Shown: positions 1 to 7,079 of the stretch, one piece after another
How the letters are laid out: the number at the start of each line of letters is the position of its first letter
Numbering within the stretch: position 1 is the stretch's first letter
Origin: an uncultured Bacilli bacterium
Lineage (GTDB): Bacteria > Bacillota_I > Bacilli_A > RF39 > UBA660
Assembly: GCA_944363785.1 (NCBI GenBank)
Contig: CALVVF010000009.1
Coordinates: 1-58,567, forward strand
DNA: 58,567 nt
Direction of reading: 5' to 3'
Made by a program: the position numbers and the translations under genes
Notes under the pieces: generated by a model
Told to the model about the DNA's origin: nothing
The model's input: the letters and a program-made list of their open reading frames with translations, nothing else
Database searches by the model: none

Positions 1-338
1 CCTCGCTTTCGTTCAACTATATTATAACAATTTTCTTTATATTCTTTAATCCAATTAAATAACATTCCATTACTTATTAATCCTTCATCGATAGCTACAG
101 AACATACTGATTCATTATCCAATATTACGCGATTTATAATTCTTTCTTTTTCAATAACAGAAAATGTTCTGTTTTTATTTGTTTTTAAAACATCATAACC
201 GTGTTTGTCTATCAATCTTACTAGATATTTTAGATTACCTTGTCTAATATTATATTTAGCAGATAAATAACTGAATGGTTTTCCATTTTTTCTTTCATTA
301 TAAATTTCTAGTTTATCTTCATAACTTAATTTTGACAT
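1..338 (-). CDS. IS3-family transposase OrfA (helix-turn-helix), 3' part missing
   Basis: An open frame of 112 codons begins at the ATG at 336-338 and runs off the window with no stop. It starts MSKLSYEDKLEIYNERK and continues with two helix-turn-helix-like stretches (about residues 5-45 and 60-100) and a WIKEYKEN segment, the pattern of IS3-type OrfA proteins that bind the element ends. OrfB (the DDE catalytic part) should lie to the left, usually expressed by frameshifting. No internal stop is seen in this part, so the element may be intact. Confidence 0.75.
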   Translation of the reverse strand, partial: MSKLSYEDKLEIYNERKNGKPFSYLSAKYNIRQGNLKYLVRLIDKHGYDVLKTNKNRTFSVIEKERIINRVILDNESVCSVAIDEGLISNGMLFNWIKEYKENCYNIVERKR

Positions 339-384
339 ATAAAAACCTCGTTTCTATTTTGTCCAAGAAACGGGGTTCATAACA
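1..384 (-). mobile_element. IS3-family insertion sequence, left end, cut by window edge
   Basis: The minus strand holds a transposase OrfA reading frame preceded by a terminal sequence beginning TGTTATGAACCCCG at 384, which resembles IS3/IS150-type ends that begin with TG. The right end, orfB and any target duplication lie outside the window. The element sits just downstream of the tRNA terminators. Family assignment is from the OrfA protein; the exact end at 384 is inferred. Confidence 0.7.
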
Positions 385-553
385 AAACGAAGCTCTTTTC
401 ATAAAAGGTAAATTATTAGTTAGATAAAACAAACCATTAAAAAAAGGTTAAACACTTAAATTGCAATAATAGTTTCGAAACAAAACTAAAATTTTAAATT
501 TTGCAGTTCATATGTCGTTATCGGTTCAAAAGGTCAGGAGAAAAAACTTATAA

Positions 554-598
554 CAAAAAAAATACTAAGCACTATGTTTGGGAACAAGCCATGTGCTT
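554..598 (-). terminator. Second terminator after the tRNA cluster
   Basis: On the minus strand AAGCACATG pairs with CATAGTGCTT (one bulged base) around a 13-base loop, followed by AGTATTTTTTTT. It lies about 10 bases beyond the first tRNA terminator, so it may act as backup against readthrough into the insertion sequence. Confidence 0.6.
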
Positions 599-605
599 GC
601 AGAAA

Positions 606-636
606 ACAAAAAAAAGATTATCACACGATAACCTTT
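606..636 (-). terminator. Rho-independent terminator of the tRNA operon
   Basis: Minus-strand hairpin AAAGGTTATC-GTGT-GATAATCTTT with ten pairs (one G-T) followed by a run of T. It sits 15 bases after the CCA end of the last tRNA. Confidence 0.85.
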
Positions 637-650
637 TAATAAACAAAAAA

Positions 651-727
651 TGGTCGAGATGACAGGATTTGAACCTGCAACCCCATGGTCCCAAACCACG
701 TGCTCTACCAAGTTGAGCCACATCTCG
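651..727 (-). tRNA. tRNA-Pro (TGG)
   Basis: Full cloverleaf on the minus strand: acceptor CGAGATG/CATCTCG, anticodon loop TTTGGGA giving TGG, T-loop GGTTCAAATCC, encoded CCA. It is the last gene of the twelve-tRNA operon. Confidence 0.95.
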
Positions 728-728
728 G

Positions 729-805
729 TGGTGCGCTCGAAGGGATTCGAACCCCTGACCTTTTGGTTCGTAGCCAAACACTCTATCCAACTGAGCTACG
801 AGCGC
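729..805 (-). tRNA. tRNA-Arg (ACG)
   Basis: Acceptor GCGCTCG/CGAGCGC, anticodon loop CTACGAA between TTTGG and CCAAA, encoded CCA. The ACG anticodon would be read as ICG after A34 deamination by TadA. Confidence 0.95.
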
Positions 806-833
806 AGCATAACAAACCAAGTTTTTATTAATA

Positions 834-909
834 TGGTGGCTCCGACAGGAATCGAACCTGTGACACAAGGATTTTCAGTCCTTTGCTCTACCGACTGAGC
901 TACGAAGCC
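834..909 (-). tRNA. tRNA-Phe (GAA)
   Basis: Acceptor GGCTTCG/CGGAGCC (one G-T), anticodon loop CTGAAAA giving GAA, T-loop GGTTCGATTCC, encoded CCA. Confidence 0.95.
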
Positions 910-912
910 AAA

Positions 913-988
913 TGGCGGTCTCGACGGGAATTGAACCCGCGATCTTCTGCGTGACAGGCAGACGTGTTAACCCCTGCACTACGAGACC
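913..988 (-). tRNA. tRNA-Asp (GTC)
   Basis: Acceptor GGTCTCG/CGAGACC, anticodon loop CTGTCAC giving GTC, discriminator G, encoded CCA. Adjacent to tRNA-Phe with only three bases between. Confidence 0.95.
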
Positions 989-992
989 ACTT

Positions 993-1069
<77 letters not shown>

Positions 1070-1078
1070 ATATTAAGA

Positions 1079-1171
1079 TGGCGGAGGAAAAGGGATTCGA
1101 ACCCCTGCGCCGCTTGCACGACCTCCCGGTTTTCAAGACCGGTCCCTTCAACCAGACTTGGGTATTCCTCC
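1079..1171 (-). tRNA. tRNA-Ser (TGA)
   Basis: A 93-base class II tRNA with a long variable arm. Anticodon stem CCGGT/ACCGG with loop CTTGAAA giving TGA; acceptor GGAGGAA/TTCCTCC; encoded CCA. Confidence 0.95.
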
Positions 1172-1177
1172 ATCAGA

Positions 1178-1266
1178 TGGTGCCTAAGGCCGGACTTGAA
1201 CCGGCACGGGTGTTGAAGCCCGCAGGATTTTAAGTCCTGTGCGTCTACCTATTCCGCCACTCAGGC
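1178..1266 (-). tRNA. tRNA-Leu (TAA)
   Basis: Class II tRNA with a long variable arm. Acceptor GCCTGAG/CTTAGGC, anticodon loop CTTAAAA giving TAA, discriminator A, encoded CCA. Confidence 0.95.
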
Positions 1267-1275
1267 ACATATAAA

Positions 1276-1351
1276 TGGTGCCTCGTTGGAGATTCGAACT
1301 CCAGACCCTTTGATTAAAAGTCAAATGCTCTACCGACTGAGCTAACGAAGC
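1276..1351 (-). tRNA. tRNA-Lys (TTT)
   Basis: Anticodon stem TTTGA/TCAAA with loop CTTTTAA giving TTT; acceptor GCTTCGT/ACGAGGC; encoded CCA. Confidence 0.95.
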
Positions 1352-1365
1352 AAATAAATTTAAAA

Positions 1366-1440
1366 TGGCTGCCTCGGCTAGATTCGAACTAGCGCATGTC
1401 AGAGTCAAAGTCTGATGCCTTACCACTTGGCTACGAGGCA
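1366..1440 (-). tRNA. tRNA-Gln (TTG)
   Basis: Acceptor TGCCTCG/CGAGGCA, anticodon loop CTTTGAC giving TTG, discriminator G and encoded CCA. The T1-A72 pair is typical of tRNA-Gln. Confidence 0.95.
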
Positions 1441-1446
1441 ATCACG

Positions 1447-1530
1447 TGGTGGAGAGAAATGGATTCGAACCATTGAACCCGAAGGAGCAGATTTACAGTC
1501 TGCCGCGTTTAGCCACTTCGCTATCTCTCC
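1447..1530 (-). tRNA. tRNA-Tyr (GTA)
   Basis: Class II tRNA. Acceptor GGAGAGA/TCTCTCC, anticodon loop CTGTAAA giving GTA, long variable arm CTCCTTCGGG, encoded CCA. Confidence 0.95.
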
Positions 1531-1537
1531 AAATAAA

Positions 1538-1613
1538 TGGTGCCGAAAACAGGAATCGAACCCGTAACCTATTGATTACAAATCAATTGCTCTACCAATT
1601 GAGCTATTTCGGC
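1538..1613 (-). tRNA. tRNA-Thr (TGT)
   Basis: Acceptor GCCGAAA/TTTCGGC, anticodon loop TTTGTAA giving TGT, encoded CCA. Confidence 0.95.
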
Positions 1614-1620
1614 ACATAAA

Positions 1621-1697
1621 TGGTGGGCGATGCAGGACTCGAACCTGCGACCCCCTGCTTGTAAGGCAGGTGCTCTAACCAACTGAGCTAATCGCCC
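1621..1697 (-). tRNA. tRNA-Val (TAC)
   Basis: Acceptor GGGCGAT/ATCGCCC, anticodon stem CTGC/GCAG with loop CTTACAA giving TAC, encoded CCA. First gene of the operon; the Val-Thr start order recalls Bacillus tRNA clusters. Confidence 0.95.
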
Positions 1698-1725
1698 AAG
1701 ACAAATTAATGACTTGACGTTATCA

Positions 1726-1754
1726 AATATAACATTTTGTAATATGTTTGTCAA
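1726..1754 (-). promoter_or_regulatory. Promoter of the tRNA operon
   Basis: Minus strand TTGACA (1749-1754), 17-base spacer, TATATT (1726-1731). A consensus -35 and near-consensus -10 place the start about 20 bases before tRNA-Val, as expected for a strong stable-RNA promoter. Confidence 0.8.
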
Positions 1755-1860
1755 TACAAATAAATTATTTTTTTTATTTTTTTATCATTTTTTATATTTT
1801 ACAAGCAAAATATAACGATAAAAGTCTCATATAACTATATTTAACTATTAAAAATAGCTC

Positions 1861-2241
1861 CTACTTCTTTCTCTGATCCTTTCTTTGATCTTTATTAAAT
1901 TCCTCTATTCGATCAGAAATCCATCCATCCAAATTAGCCTTTAATGGAGCAAATCCGTCTCCCACTTCACAAACATTGTTCTTTACTCTACGATTCACAC
2001 GGTAGTCTAAATCCTTGATGCTAAGTTTCACATGATAGTTTGCTTCATCAGTTTCTACAACACGAACTCGAATTGTCTCACCAACAGATACATAATCATT
2101 AATATCCCTGACAAAATTTCTAGATATTTCAGAAATATGAATCAAGCCACTATAAAACTCATCCAATCCTACAAACACACCATATTTCTCTATCCCAGTA
2201 ACACAACCTGTAACAATTTTTCCTTTTTCATACTTTAACAT
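1861..2241 (-). CDS. yugI: S1-domain RNA-binding protein, YugI/CvfD-like
   Basis: A 126-aa protein with one N-terminal S1 domain (about residues 4-75: KGKIVTGCVTGIEKYGVFV ... GLIHISEIS ... VKLSIKDLD), a linker, then the FAPLKANLDGWI motif seen at the end of the Bacillus YugI / streptococcal CvfD (general stress protein 13) family, and a Lys/Arg-rich tail. Family members bind RNA and associate with ribosomes or act in post-transcriptional control. The ATG at 2241 has an AGAAGGTG ribosome site. The gene stands alone, divergent from the NifU-like gene. Family is clear; the precise role is not. Confidence 0.85.
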   Translation of the reverse strand: MLKYEKGKIVTGCVTGIEKYGVFVGLDEFYSGLIHISEISRNFVRDINDYVSVGETIRVRVVETDEANYHVKLSIKDLDYRVNRRVKNNVCEVGDGFAPLKANLDGWISDRIEEFNKDQRKDQRKK

Positions 2242-2458
2242 TTATACACCTTCTAAAGTTCATTTTAACAAATATTAGACTAACAGACAACGAATTCAGG
2301 TAAAATAATCTCAAAAAAAGCAAATATCAACTACTAAAATAAGAAATTTTTAAAAATAATGTCTATTATAATATACATTATTTTTATTATTTTAACAAAA
2401 TTTTTTCATATCATGATAACAATGCATAATACTACATAAAATTGTCGATGCAAAAATA

Positions 2459-2487
2459 TTGTCAAGTGAAAAAAAATACCTTATAAT
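2459..2487 (+). promoter_or_regulatory. Sigma-A promoter of the NifU-like gene
   Basis: TTGTCA (2459-2464), 17-base spacer, TATAAT (2482-2487). A longer reading frame that appears to begin at 2459 would start inside this -35 box, so that start is wrong. The -10 lies only 16 bases before the ATG at 2504, so the mRNA leader must be extremely short. Confidence 0.8.
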
Positions 2488-2503
2488 GAAAACGGTGATA
2501 AAG

Positions 2504-2767
2504 ATGAATAATGAAAATAAAATAGAAGAAAAAGTAAAAGAAATAATTGAAAAGATCCGTCCATTTTTAAATAGCGATGGAGGCGATATAGAATTTGTAA
2601 AATTTGAAAAAGGTATAGTTTATGTTAAAATGACAGGACACTGTGCTACATGTCCAATGATCAATATTACTTTAAAAGATAATATTGAAATGGCAATCAC
2701 AGCAGAAATACCTGAAGTAATTGAAGTCAGAAATATAGAAAATCAAGAACTTGATTCATTTGAATAG
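2504..2767 (+). CDS. NifU-like Fe-S scaffold (NifU C-terminal domain)
   Basis: An 87-aa protein made of a single NifU C-terminal domain: IRPFLNSDGGDIEFV near the start, then GHCATCPMINITLK with the CxxC that holds a [4Fe-4S] or [2Fe-2S] cluster for delivery to apoproteins, as in Bacillus YutI and Staphylococcus Nfu. The ATG at 2504 is preferred because GGTGAT lies 4 bases upstream and earlier in-frame ATG or TTG codons fall in the promoter. Likely supports cluster-carrying proteins such as the ferredoxin at 10300 and perhaps TrpRS at 15966. Confidence 0.85.
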   Translation: MNNENKIEEKVKEIIEKIRPFLNSDGGDIEFVKFEKGIVYVKMTGHCATCPMINITLKDNIEMAITAEIPEVIEVRNIENQELDSFE

Positions 2768-2843
2768 GATAATGTTTTTTGAAATATTTTGAAATATATA
2801 ATATAGATATATATATAAATATATAATAAATATATATATTAAC

Positions 2844-3764
2844 CTAATTAGTTTTTAATAACCATAAGACCTCAGGAATGTGGAAACGCTGGGTAATGAC
2901 ATAGAAAACATCAGATAAAAATAATTGGTACTCCTCTATTCGTTCACACAAAACTTGTAAAGATTGAAAATTCTTCTTTAACATGCATGACTCCAACTCA
3001 TCAAAATAAAAACTTGGAAACATCAAACGGCCAAACAACAAGCAAGCCCCCATTAAAGAAAAATCAACCTGATCTAAATAACTACCAATAATATCCATGT
3101 CATAACTTCCACTGACAAATAAAAATTTTATATATTCAGCCACATCCCTTGCCTTATGATCAATAATTAATTCTGTGGGGTCATAATAATCAATTAATGT
3201 TGTCTGTTTATAAAACCGACGATGAGATGCGACTAATTGATCTGTAAAATTGGCCTGATGATTAAGCAAAGCCTCACTGACATAAAGAATAGCATTCTCA
3301 CCCAAACCAATAAAATAATGAAAAGCCGGTAAAATGGAATAGTACTCTGCTACCTTACCAAAAATTTGTTCTTCAAAATAATCAATCTTTGATTCCCACA
3401 ATTGTGTCCAATGAAACATATTTAAAACTTCCAGTTTTTTATCCACTTGAATATAATCCAATCCCTTAATATCAAAAATGGAAATAGGTTCATTAGCCAA
3501 ATGACTAAGTTTCATAAGAATATATGGTTTACCATCTATGACTGTAATCAAAGAACGATCTTTATTTCTAACAATACGGTGGTAAAATGGATTAGAAAAA
3601 ACAATTTGTTGATTTAGATCATAAATAGCATCTATATAAGCATAATCGCCATAGAATGGCTTAAACAAATAAGATTGATTTTGATAACGAAAAAAATATT
3701 TTCCATTAGATAGATGAATATCATTAATCTGTAATTGATAATAATAATTAATAAAATTTTTCAC
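2844..3764 (-). CDS. Spore coat kinase-like protein (YutH/CotS family, tentative)
   Basis: A protein of about 306 aa with no signal peptide. Its layout recalls the CotS/YutH spore coat proteins, relatives of aminoglycoside phosphotransferases: an N-terminal lobe with FRYQNQSYLFKPF, then a W-rich LWESKIDYFEEQI segment like the conserved motif of YutH, then a helical C-terminal lobe. No HxDxxxxN kinase loop is obvious, so activity is doubtful. The GTG at 3764 is chosen because GGGTGAT lies 4 bases upstream; another in-frame GTG lies at 3773. Genes for YutD and YunB nearby fit a sporulation setting. Assignment rests on remembered motif similarity. Confidence 0.5.
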   Translation of the reverse strand: MKNFINYYYQLQINDIHLSNGKYFFRYQNQSYLFKPFYGDYAYIDAIYDLNQQIVFSNPFYHRIVRNKDRSLITVIDGKPYILMKLSHLANEPISIFDIKGLDYIQVDKKLEVLNMFHWTQLWESKIDYFEEQIFGKVAEYYSILPAFHYFIGLGENAILYVSEALLNHQANFTDQLVASHRRFYKQTTLIDYYDPTELIIDHKARDVAEYIKFLFVSGSYDMDIIGSYLDQVDFSLMGACLLFGRLMFPSFYFDELESCMLKKNFQSLQVLCERIEEYQLFLSDVFYVITQRFHIPEVLWLLKTN

Positions 3765-3773
3765 GATAATCAC

Positions 3774-4130
3774 CCATTTAAATATATGAAAAAAACAAAG
3801 TACTTATTAGTGCTTTATTTTTTGTCAAAAAAAAAGAAATACTTAAACAATACATGAATTGAAGAAAATCAAGCATTTTTATGCTTGTAAAATAATTAAT
3901 CAACATATTAGTAAATATTAATAAAAGGAGATAAGAGTCATTAAATGCCCATTCAATATTTAAGGTTTCAATTACAATGATTAAGATATAAATGCTTAAA
4001 AGTACAATTATTCGTAAAAGTACAACAATTTACTTGAAAACACGACTATTTGCCTAAAAAGCACAATTATTCGCTTAAAAACACAACCATTCAAGACATA
4101 GAAATCTTAAACCGCAAATATTTAACCATG
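3774..4130. repeat. Gene-free stretch with a degenerate ~20-base tandem array
   Basis: No reading frame is supported here. Between about 3997 and 4100 a unit like AAAAgcACAATTATTcgcTT recurs five times, with the ACAAT-like core at 4004, 4022, 4042, 4063 and 4083 (spacing 18-21 bases). Copies are imperfect and lack the constant-spacer pattern of CRISPR. A small CAAGCAT-TTTT-ATGCTTG hairpin lies near 3870-3890. Function unknown. Confidence 0.5.
3797..3816. terminator. Candidate bidirectional terminator hairpin
   Basis: AAAGTAC/GTGCTTT (one G-T pair) around a six-base loop, followed by T-runs on both strands (ATTTTTTG on plus; GTTTTTTT on minus). Probably a backup stop for minus-strand transcription coming from 4216-5790. 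Confidence 0.5.
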
Positions 4131-4158
4131 AAAAAGTGCTAAGCTCTTCACTTAGCAC
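4131..4158 (-). terminator. Terminator of the 4216-5790 unit
   Basis: Perfect minus-strand hairpin GTGCTAAG-TGAAGAG-CTTAGCAC followed by TTTTTC, 58 bases after the stop of the coiled-coil gene. Confidence 0.85.
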
Positions 4159-4215
4159 AAATAAATAATTCAAAATTCATTAAAATAATAGCCAAAAGTT
4201 AGCTAACTTAGAAAA

Positions 4216-5505
4216 TTAAGCCACTTTTTTTACTGGAGCTTTTTCTACAGATTCATTCATTTGCATATCCCCGTTCATTTCTAAAGGATTAGAAACAGTA
4301 GGAACATATGGACTAACAGCCTCAATAGGTTCAAATGCTTGTAGAATAGCATCTAAACGAGCAGTTTTTCCATCGTACTCGTCAATAGTAGACTCATATT
4401 GATTTGATTGCTCATTATAATTATCAATCATTTCTTTATTTTGTTTAAGTCTTTCTTCACTAGTTTGACGGAACTCTTTTAATTCACGTTCTAAAGCAAC
4501 TGACTCTTGTAATGCTTTATCCCTACGAGCTTTTAAGAAGCGTTCTTGCTCTTCAACTGCTTTCCTAAAGTCTATAATTTTCTTTTTGTAACGAGTTTGT
4601 GAAGCTTCTGCTTGTATTTTTTTATTTTCCATTTCAGCACCCGCTTCCTGAACTTTTTGATCAGACTCCACTAGCTTTTCATTAAATTCCTTTTTGGTTT
4701 CTTCCATCTCAGCAGCCAAAGAACTAGCTTTCTTCATGGCATCAGTTGCTTCATCGCGAACTTTTACCAAGCCATCATAAATTCGTTCCGTATCTTCTGA
4801 AGAAAAATCGATTTCAGAATTTACCTCTTCTTCGGCAACAGGACTAGTAACCGTAGCATCATTAGAAGTATTAACCTCAGCTACAGTTGGCGCAATCTTA
4901 GGTTCTTCTGGAGTAACATCTACAGGTGCTACAGTATTCTGAGAAGATACTTCTGCTTCCTGAGAATAAGTATTTACATCCGTGTGCTTGATTGTCTCCA
5001 ACACACCGCCTAAATCAAACTGAGTATTTCCTAAAGCTTCAGGCATAGCAGTTTCTGGTCGAACAATATTTTCTTGCTGATTAACAGGTTGTTCACTACT
5101 AACTGGTTGATTAATAGCCACTTCTTGTTCTACAGGCATTACAGTTTTTTCTTCCTCTTTTACCTGACCAACAGATGGAATAGCAAGTTTTTCATCAGAG
5201 TTATCTATAATTACTGGAAGAGCAACCAATTTCTTTTCTCGTGCTTCCTTCAATTTTAAAGCACGTGCACGAGTTTTTCGAGGATTAAAAATAAGTTCCT
5301 TCTTCTTTGTAGATAATTCAAAATATTTAGTATTATCTTCCTTTTCTACTTCAACTTGATTACTCTTTGGTTCTACAGGAATTTTATAACGTCTAACCTT
5401 AGCATTTGCAAAACTAGGAGCTCTGAATTTGATTCGACTATCTCCTTTACTTCGCATTTCGGCATTGTCACGACTGACCAAATATATATTGTTAAATTCG
5501 TTCAT
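4216..5505 (-). CDS. Coiled-coil protein of unknown function
   Basis: A 429-aa soluble protein with no signal peptide or membrane segment. Residues 1-100 are basic, with Lys/Arg-rich runs around FNPRKTRARALKLKEAREKK; 100-240 are low-complexity, rich in Pro, Glu, Val and Thr; about 245-390 form a long heptad-rich coiled coil full of Glu, Lys and Gln; the tail is short and basic. It lies 16 bases after the DUF1292 gene and probably shares its transcript, ending at the strong hairpin at 4131. The basic head plus coiled coil suggests a structural or nucleic-acid/envelope tethering role, but no family was recognised. Confidence 0.8.
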   Translation of the reverse strand: MNEFNNIYLVSRDNAEMRSKGDSRIKFRAPSFANAKVRRYKIPVEPKSNQVEVEKEDNTKYFELSTKKKELIFNPRKTRARALKLKEAREKKLVALPVIIDNSDEKLAIPSVGQVKEEEKTVMPVEQEVAINQPVSSEQPVNQQENIVRPETAMPEALGNTQFDLGGVLETIKHTDVNTYSQEAEVSSQNTVAPVDVTPEEPKIAPTVAEVNTSNDATVTSPVAEEEVNSEIDFSSEDTERIYDGLVKVRDEATDAMKKASSLAAEMEETKKEFNEKLVESDQKVQEAGAEMENKKIQAEASQTRYKKKIIDFRKAVEEQERFLKARRDKALQESVALERELKEFRQTSEERLKQNKEMIDNYNEQSNQYESTIDEYDGKTARLDAILQAFEPIEAVSPYVPTVSNPLEMNGDMQMNESVEKAPVKKVA

Positions 5506-5520
5506 AAAATCACTGCCTTT

Positions 5521-5790
5521 CTAATCATTATTCTTTGAAAGTTCCCTTAATACATCTTTTATACGAGACCACTCGTCATCACTTTCTACAGCTTCCATTT
5601 CTAATTGGCCATCTTTTTCTACTACATGAGAAACATAGATGGTAATATTTCCACTTTCATCCTTTTCATTGCGTGTATAAACAACATATTCTTTATCATT
5701 ATCTCTAAACTTGAAAGAAACAAGTAATTCTACTTCTTCAACAGAGCCATCTTCTTGTACAATGGAAAGTACTTTCTTATCTTTTTCCAT
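5521..5790 (-). CDS. yrzB: DUF1292 (UPF0473) protein, YrzB-like
   Basis: An 89-aa acidic protein with the DUF1292 pattern: IVQEDGSVEEVELLVSFKF, then EYVVYTR and NITIYVSHVV, ending in an alpha-helical ESDDEWSRIKDVLREL. Family members are widespread in Firmicutes, often beside yrrK and alaS, and have no established function. A strong AGGGGAGGAT site precedes the ATG at 5790. First gene of a two-gene unit with the coiled-coil protein. Confidence 0.85.
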   Translation of the reverse strand: MEKDKKVLSIVQEDGSVEEVELLVSFKFRDNDKEYVVYTRNEKDESGNITIYVSHVVEKDGQLEMEAVESDDEWSRIKDVLRELSKNND

Positions 5791-5847
5791 TCAAATCCTC
5801 CCCTTCTATTATCATATATATCCATTTTATCATAAACAACATATATT

Positions 5848-6147
5848 TCAACCATTTTTCTCATCTTTTTTTGTTTTCTTTAGTAAAAAATAGCGACATT
5901 CATAAGCACAATACTTCTGGATATATTGATCCAAATGATCAATATCATTTATCTTACAGCATTGCTTATTATCGTGTTCAAAAAAGCCTTTTAACCGTAA
6001 AGAATCATAAGAATAATCCCCCAAAATATAATCAAAATTCAAAAAATAATCCGTATAGCGGTCCTGGAAATCCGCAAGTCGAAAAGCACTTTTATAATCT
6101 AAAACCAATTCATAATCCGCCTGTTCTAAAGAAATTATTTTGCCCAT
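5848..6147 (-). CDS. yutD: YutD-like protein (DUF1027)
   Basis: A 99-aa protein matching YutD: YELVLDYKSAFRLADFQDRY followed by FDYILGDYSYDSLRLKGFF, the most conserved part of the family, and a basic Lys-rich tail. The ATG at 6147 is used because a GTGAGGG site lies eight bases upstream; the in-frame GTG at 6162 is part of that site. In Bacillus yutD lies near yunB, as here (yunB ends 56 bases upstream on the same strand). Function not established. Confidence 0.8.
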   Translation of the reverse strand: MGKIISLEQADYELVLDYKSAFRLADFQDRYTDYFLNFDYILGDYSYDSLRLKGFFEHDNKQCCKINDIDHLDQYIQKYCAYECRYFLLKKTKKDEKNG

Positions 6148-6173
6148 AATTAAAACCCTCACATTCTACTGCA

Positions 6174-6202
6174 ATTATACAATATTTTACACTGAAAAGC
6201 AA
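6174..6202 (-). promoter_or_regulatory. Candidate promoter of yutD
   Basis: Minus strand TTGCTT (6197-6202), 17-base spacer, TATAAT (6174-6179). It lies directly after the yunB stop, so yutD can be expressed apart from yunB. Confidence 0.6.
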
Positions 6203-6967
6203 TTAGTTTACAGGAAGAGAATACAATGAAGAATCTTTGATAAAGCCACTACCGTAATAATTAGGGACACTGCCTTGAATCATTTTTATAGCTAGCGGAA
6301 TATCACACTCTAAAACCCTTTTTTCGGTGATAAAAGGGAGAATAATTTGCGCTGTCATCTCTAAATGAACACCGACTTCAACCATAGCATTGTTGATGCC
6401 ATATTGTGTAATTTCCGTAGTAATATTACTATTTACATCACCAACATAATGTAGACGAATCGGAATTTCGGGACCAAAATTAGCCAAAATCGTATTCTGA
6501 GTTAATACCCCCATCGGGATCCGCTCAATGATCCCCTTTTCTAGATCCTGAACTCTCTCTTCTGGTAAATCCATGTCGTAAATACCAATGGCATCTAATT
6601 CCCCATGTTCCAAAAGTCTCAAATTATTCTGTACAACAGTCGTAGCTACATTAAGAACCTGATTCACTATAACGGGATTAAAATCTATTGTTTGAATACT
6701 ACCGTCAGCACTTTTTACTGTCTCAAACAATTCATCTGTGTTAATCTTATCCTCTAAAACTTGAGAAATCGCTTTATTGATCATAATAGTCGAAAATTTT
6801 TGAATTTCTAATTCAGCAGTCTCGAGTAAAATCGGTGTAAAATAACGATCAATATAAGATAAAAAAAAGGCAACCATGAAAACAACACCAATTATTGTAA
6901 TTAAAAATAGGTCTTTCTTTCTTCGAAAAAAATGTTTTTGTCTTTTTAAATGTATTCTTCTTTTCAT
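6203..6967 (-). CDS. yunB: Sporulation protein YunB
   Basis: A 254-aa protein with a basic start (MKRRIHLKRQKHFFRRKKD), one membrane segment at about 20-40 and an extracytoplasmic domain. The sequence LETAELEIQKFSTIMINKAI, the region VNQVLNVATTVVQNN and the conserved IPMGVLTQNTILANFGPEIP are hallmarks of YunB, a mother-cell sporulation protein needed for full spore formation in Bacillus, with a YtfJ/YabP-like fold. The Bacillus gene is made under sigma-E; no such promoter is obvious here. Confidence 0.9.
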   Translation of the reverse strand: MKRRIHLKRQKHFFRRKKDLFLITIIGVVFMVAFFLSYIDRYFTPILLETAELEIQKFSTIMINKAISQVLEDKINTDELFETVKSADGSIQTIDFNPVIVNQVLNVATTVVQNNLRLLEHGELDAIGIYDMDLPEERVQDLEKGIIERIPMGVLTQNTILANFGPEIPIRLHYVGDVNSNITTEITQYGINNAMVEVGVHLEMTAQIILPFITEKRVLECDIPLAIKMIQGSVPNYYGSGFIKDSSLYSLPVN

Positions 6968-6999
6968 AACATATCCTTTTATACTTCTAGTCTATGAAA

Positions 7000-7036
7000 A
7001 AAAAGAAAAAGTAGGAGATAAATTCATTACTCCTAC
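7000..7036 (-). terminator. Terminator of the 7080-10160 membrane-protein run
   Basis: Minus-strand hairpin GTAGGAG-12-base loop-CTCCTAC followed by TTTTTC and further T-runs, 43 bases after the stop of the gene at 7080. Confidence 0.8.
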
Positions 7037-7079
7037 AGCTTAATATTACTGAAATAAATATATAATTATACTATGAGTA

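Noticed and set aside
3990..4105. Possible CRISPR array
   Set aside because: Units are adjacent, about 20 bases and imperfect, with no unique spacers and no cas genes in the window.
5074..5893. Plus-strand frames opposite the coiled-coil and DUF1292 genes
   Set aside because: Phe/Ser-rich shadows of Lys/Glu-rich coding on the minus strand, without ribosome sites.
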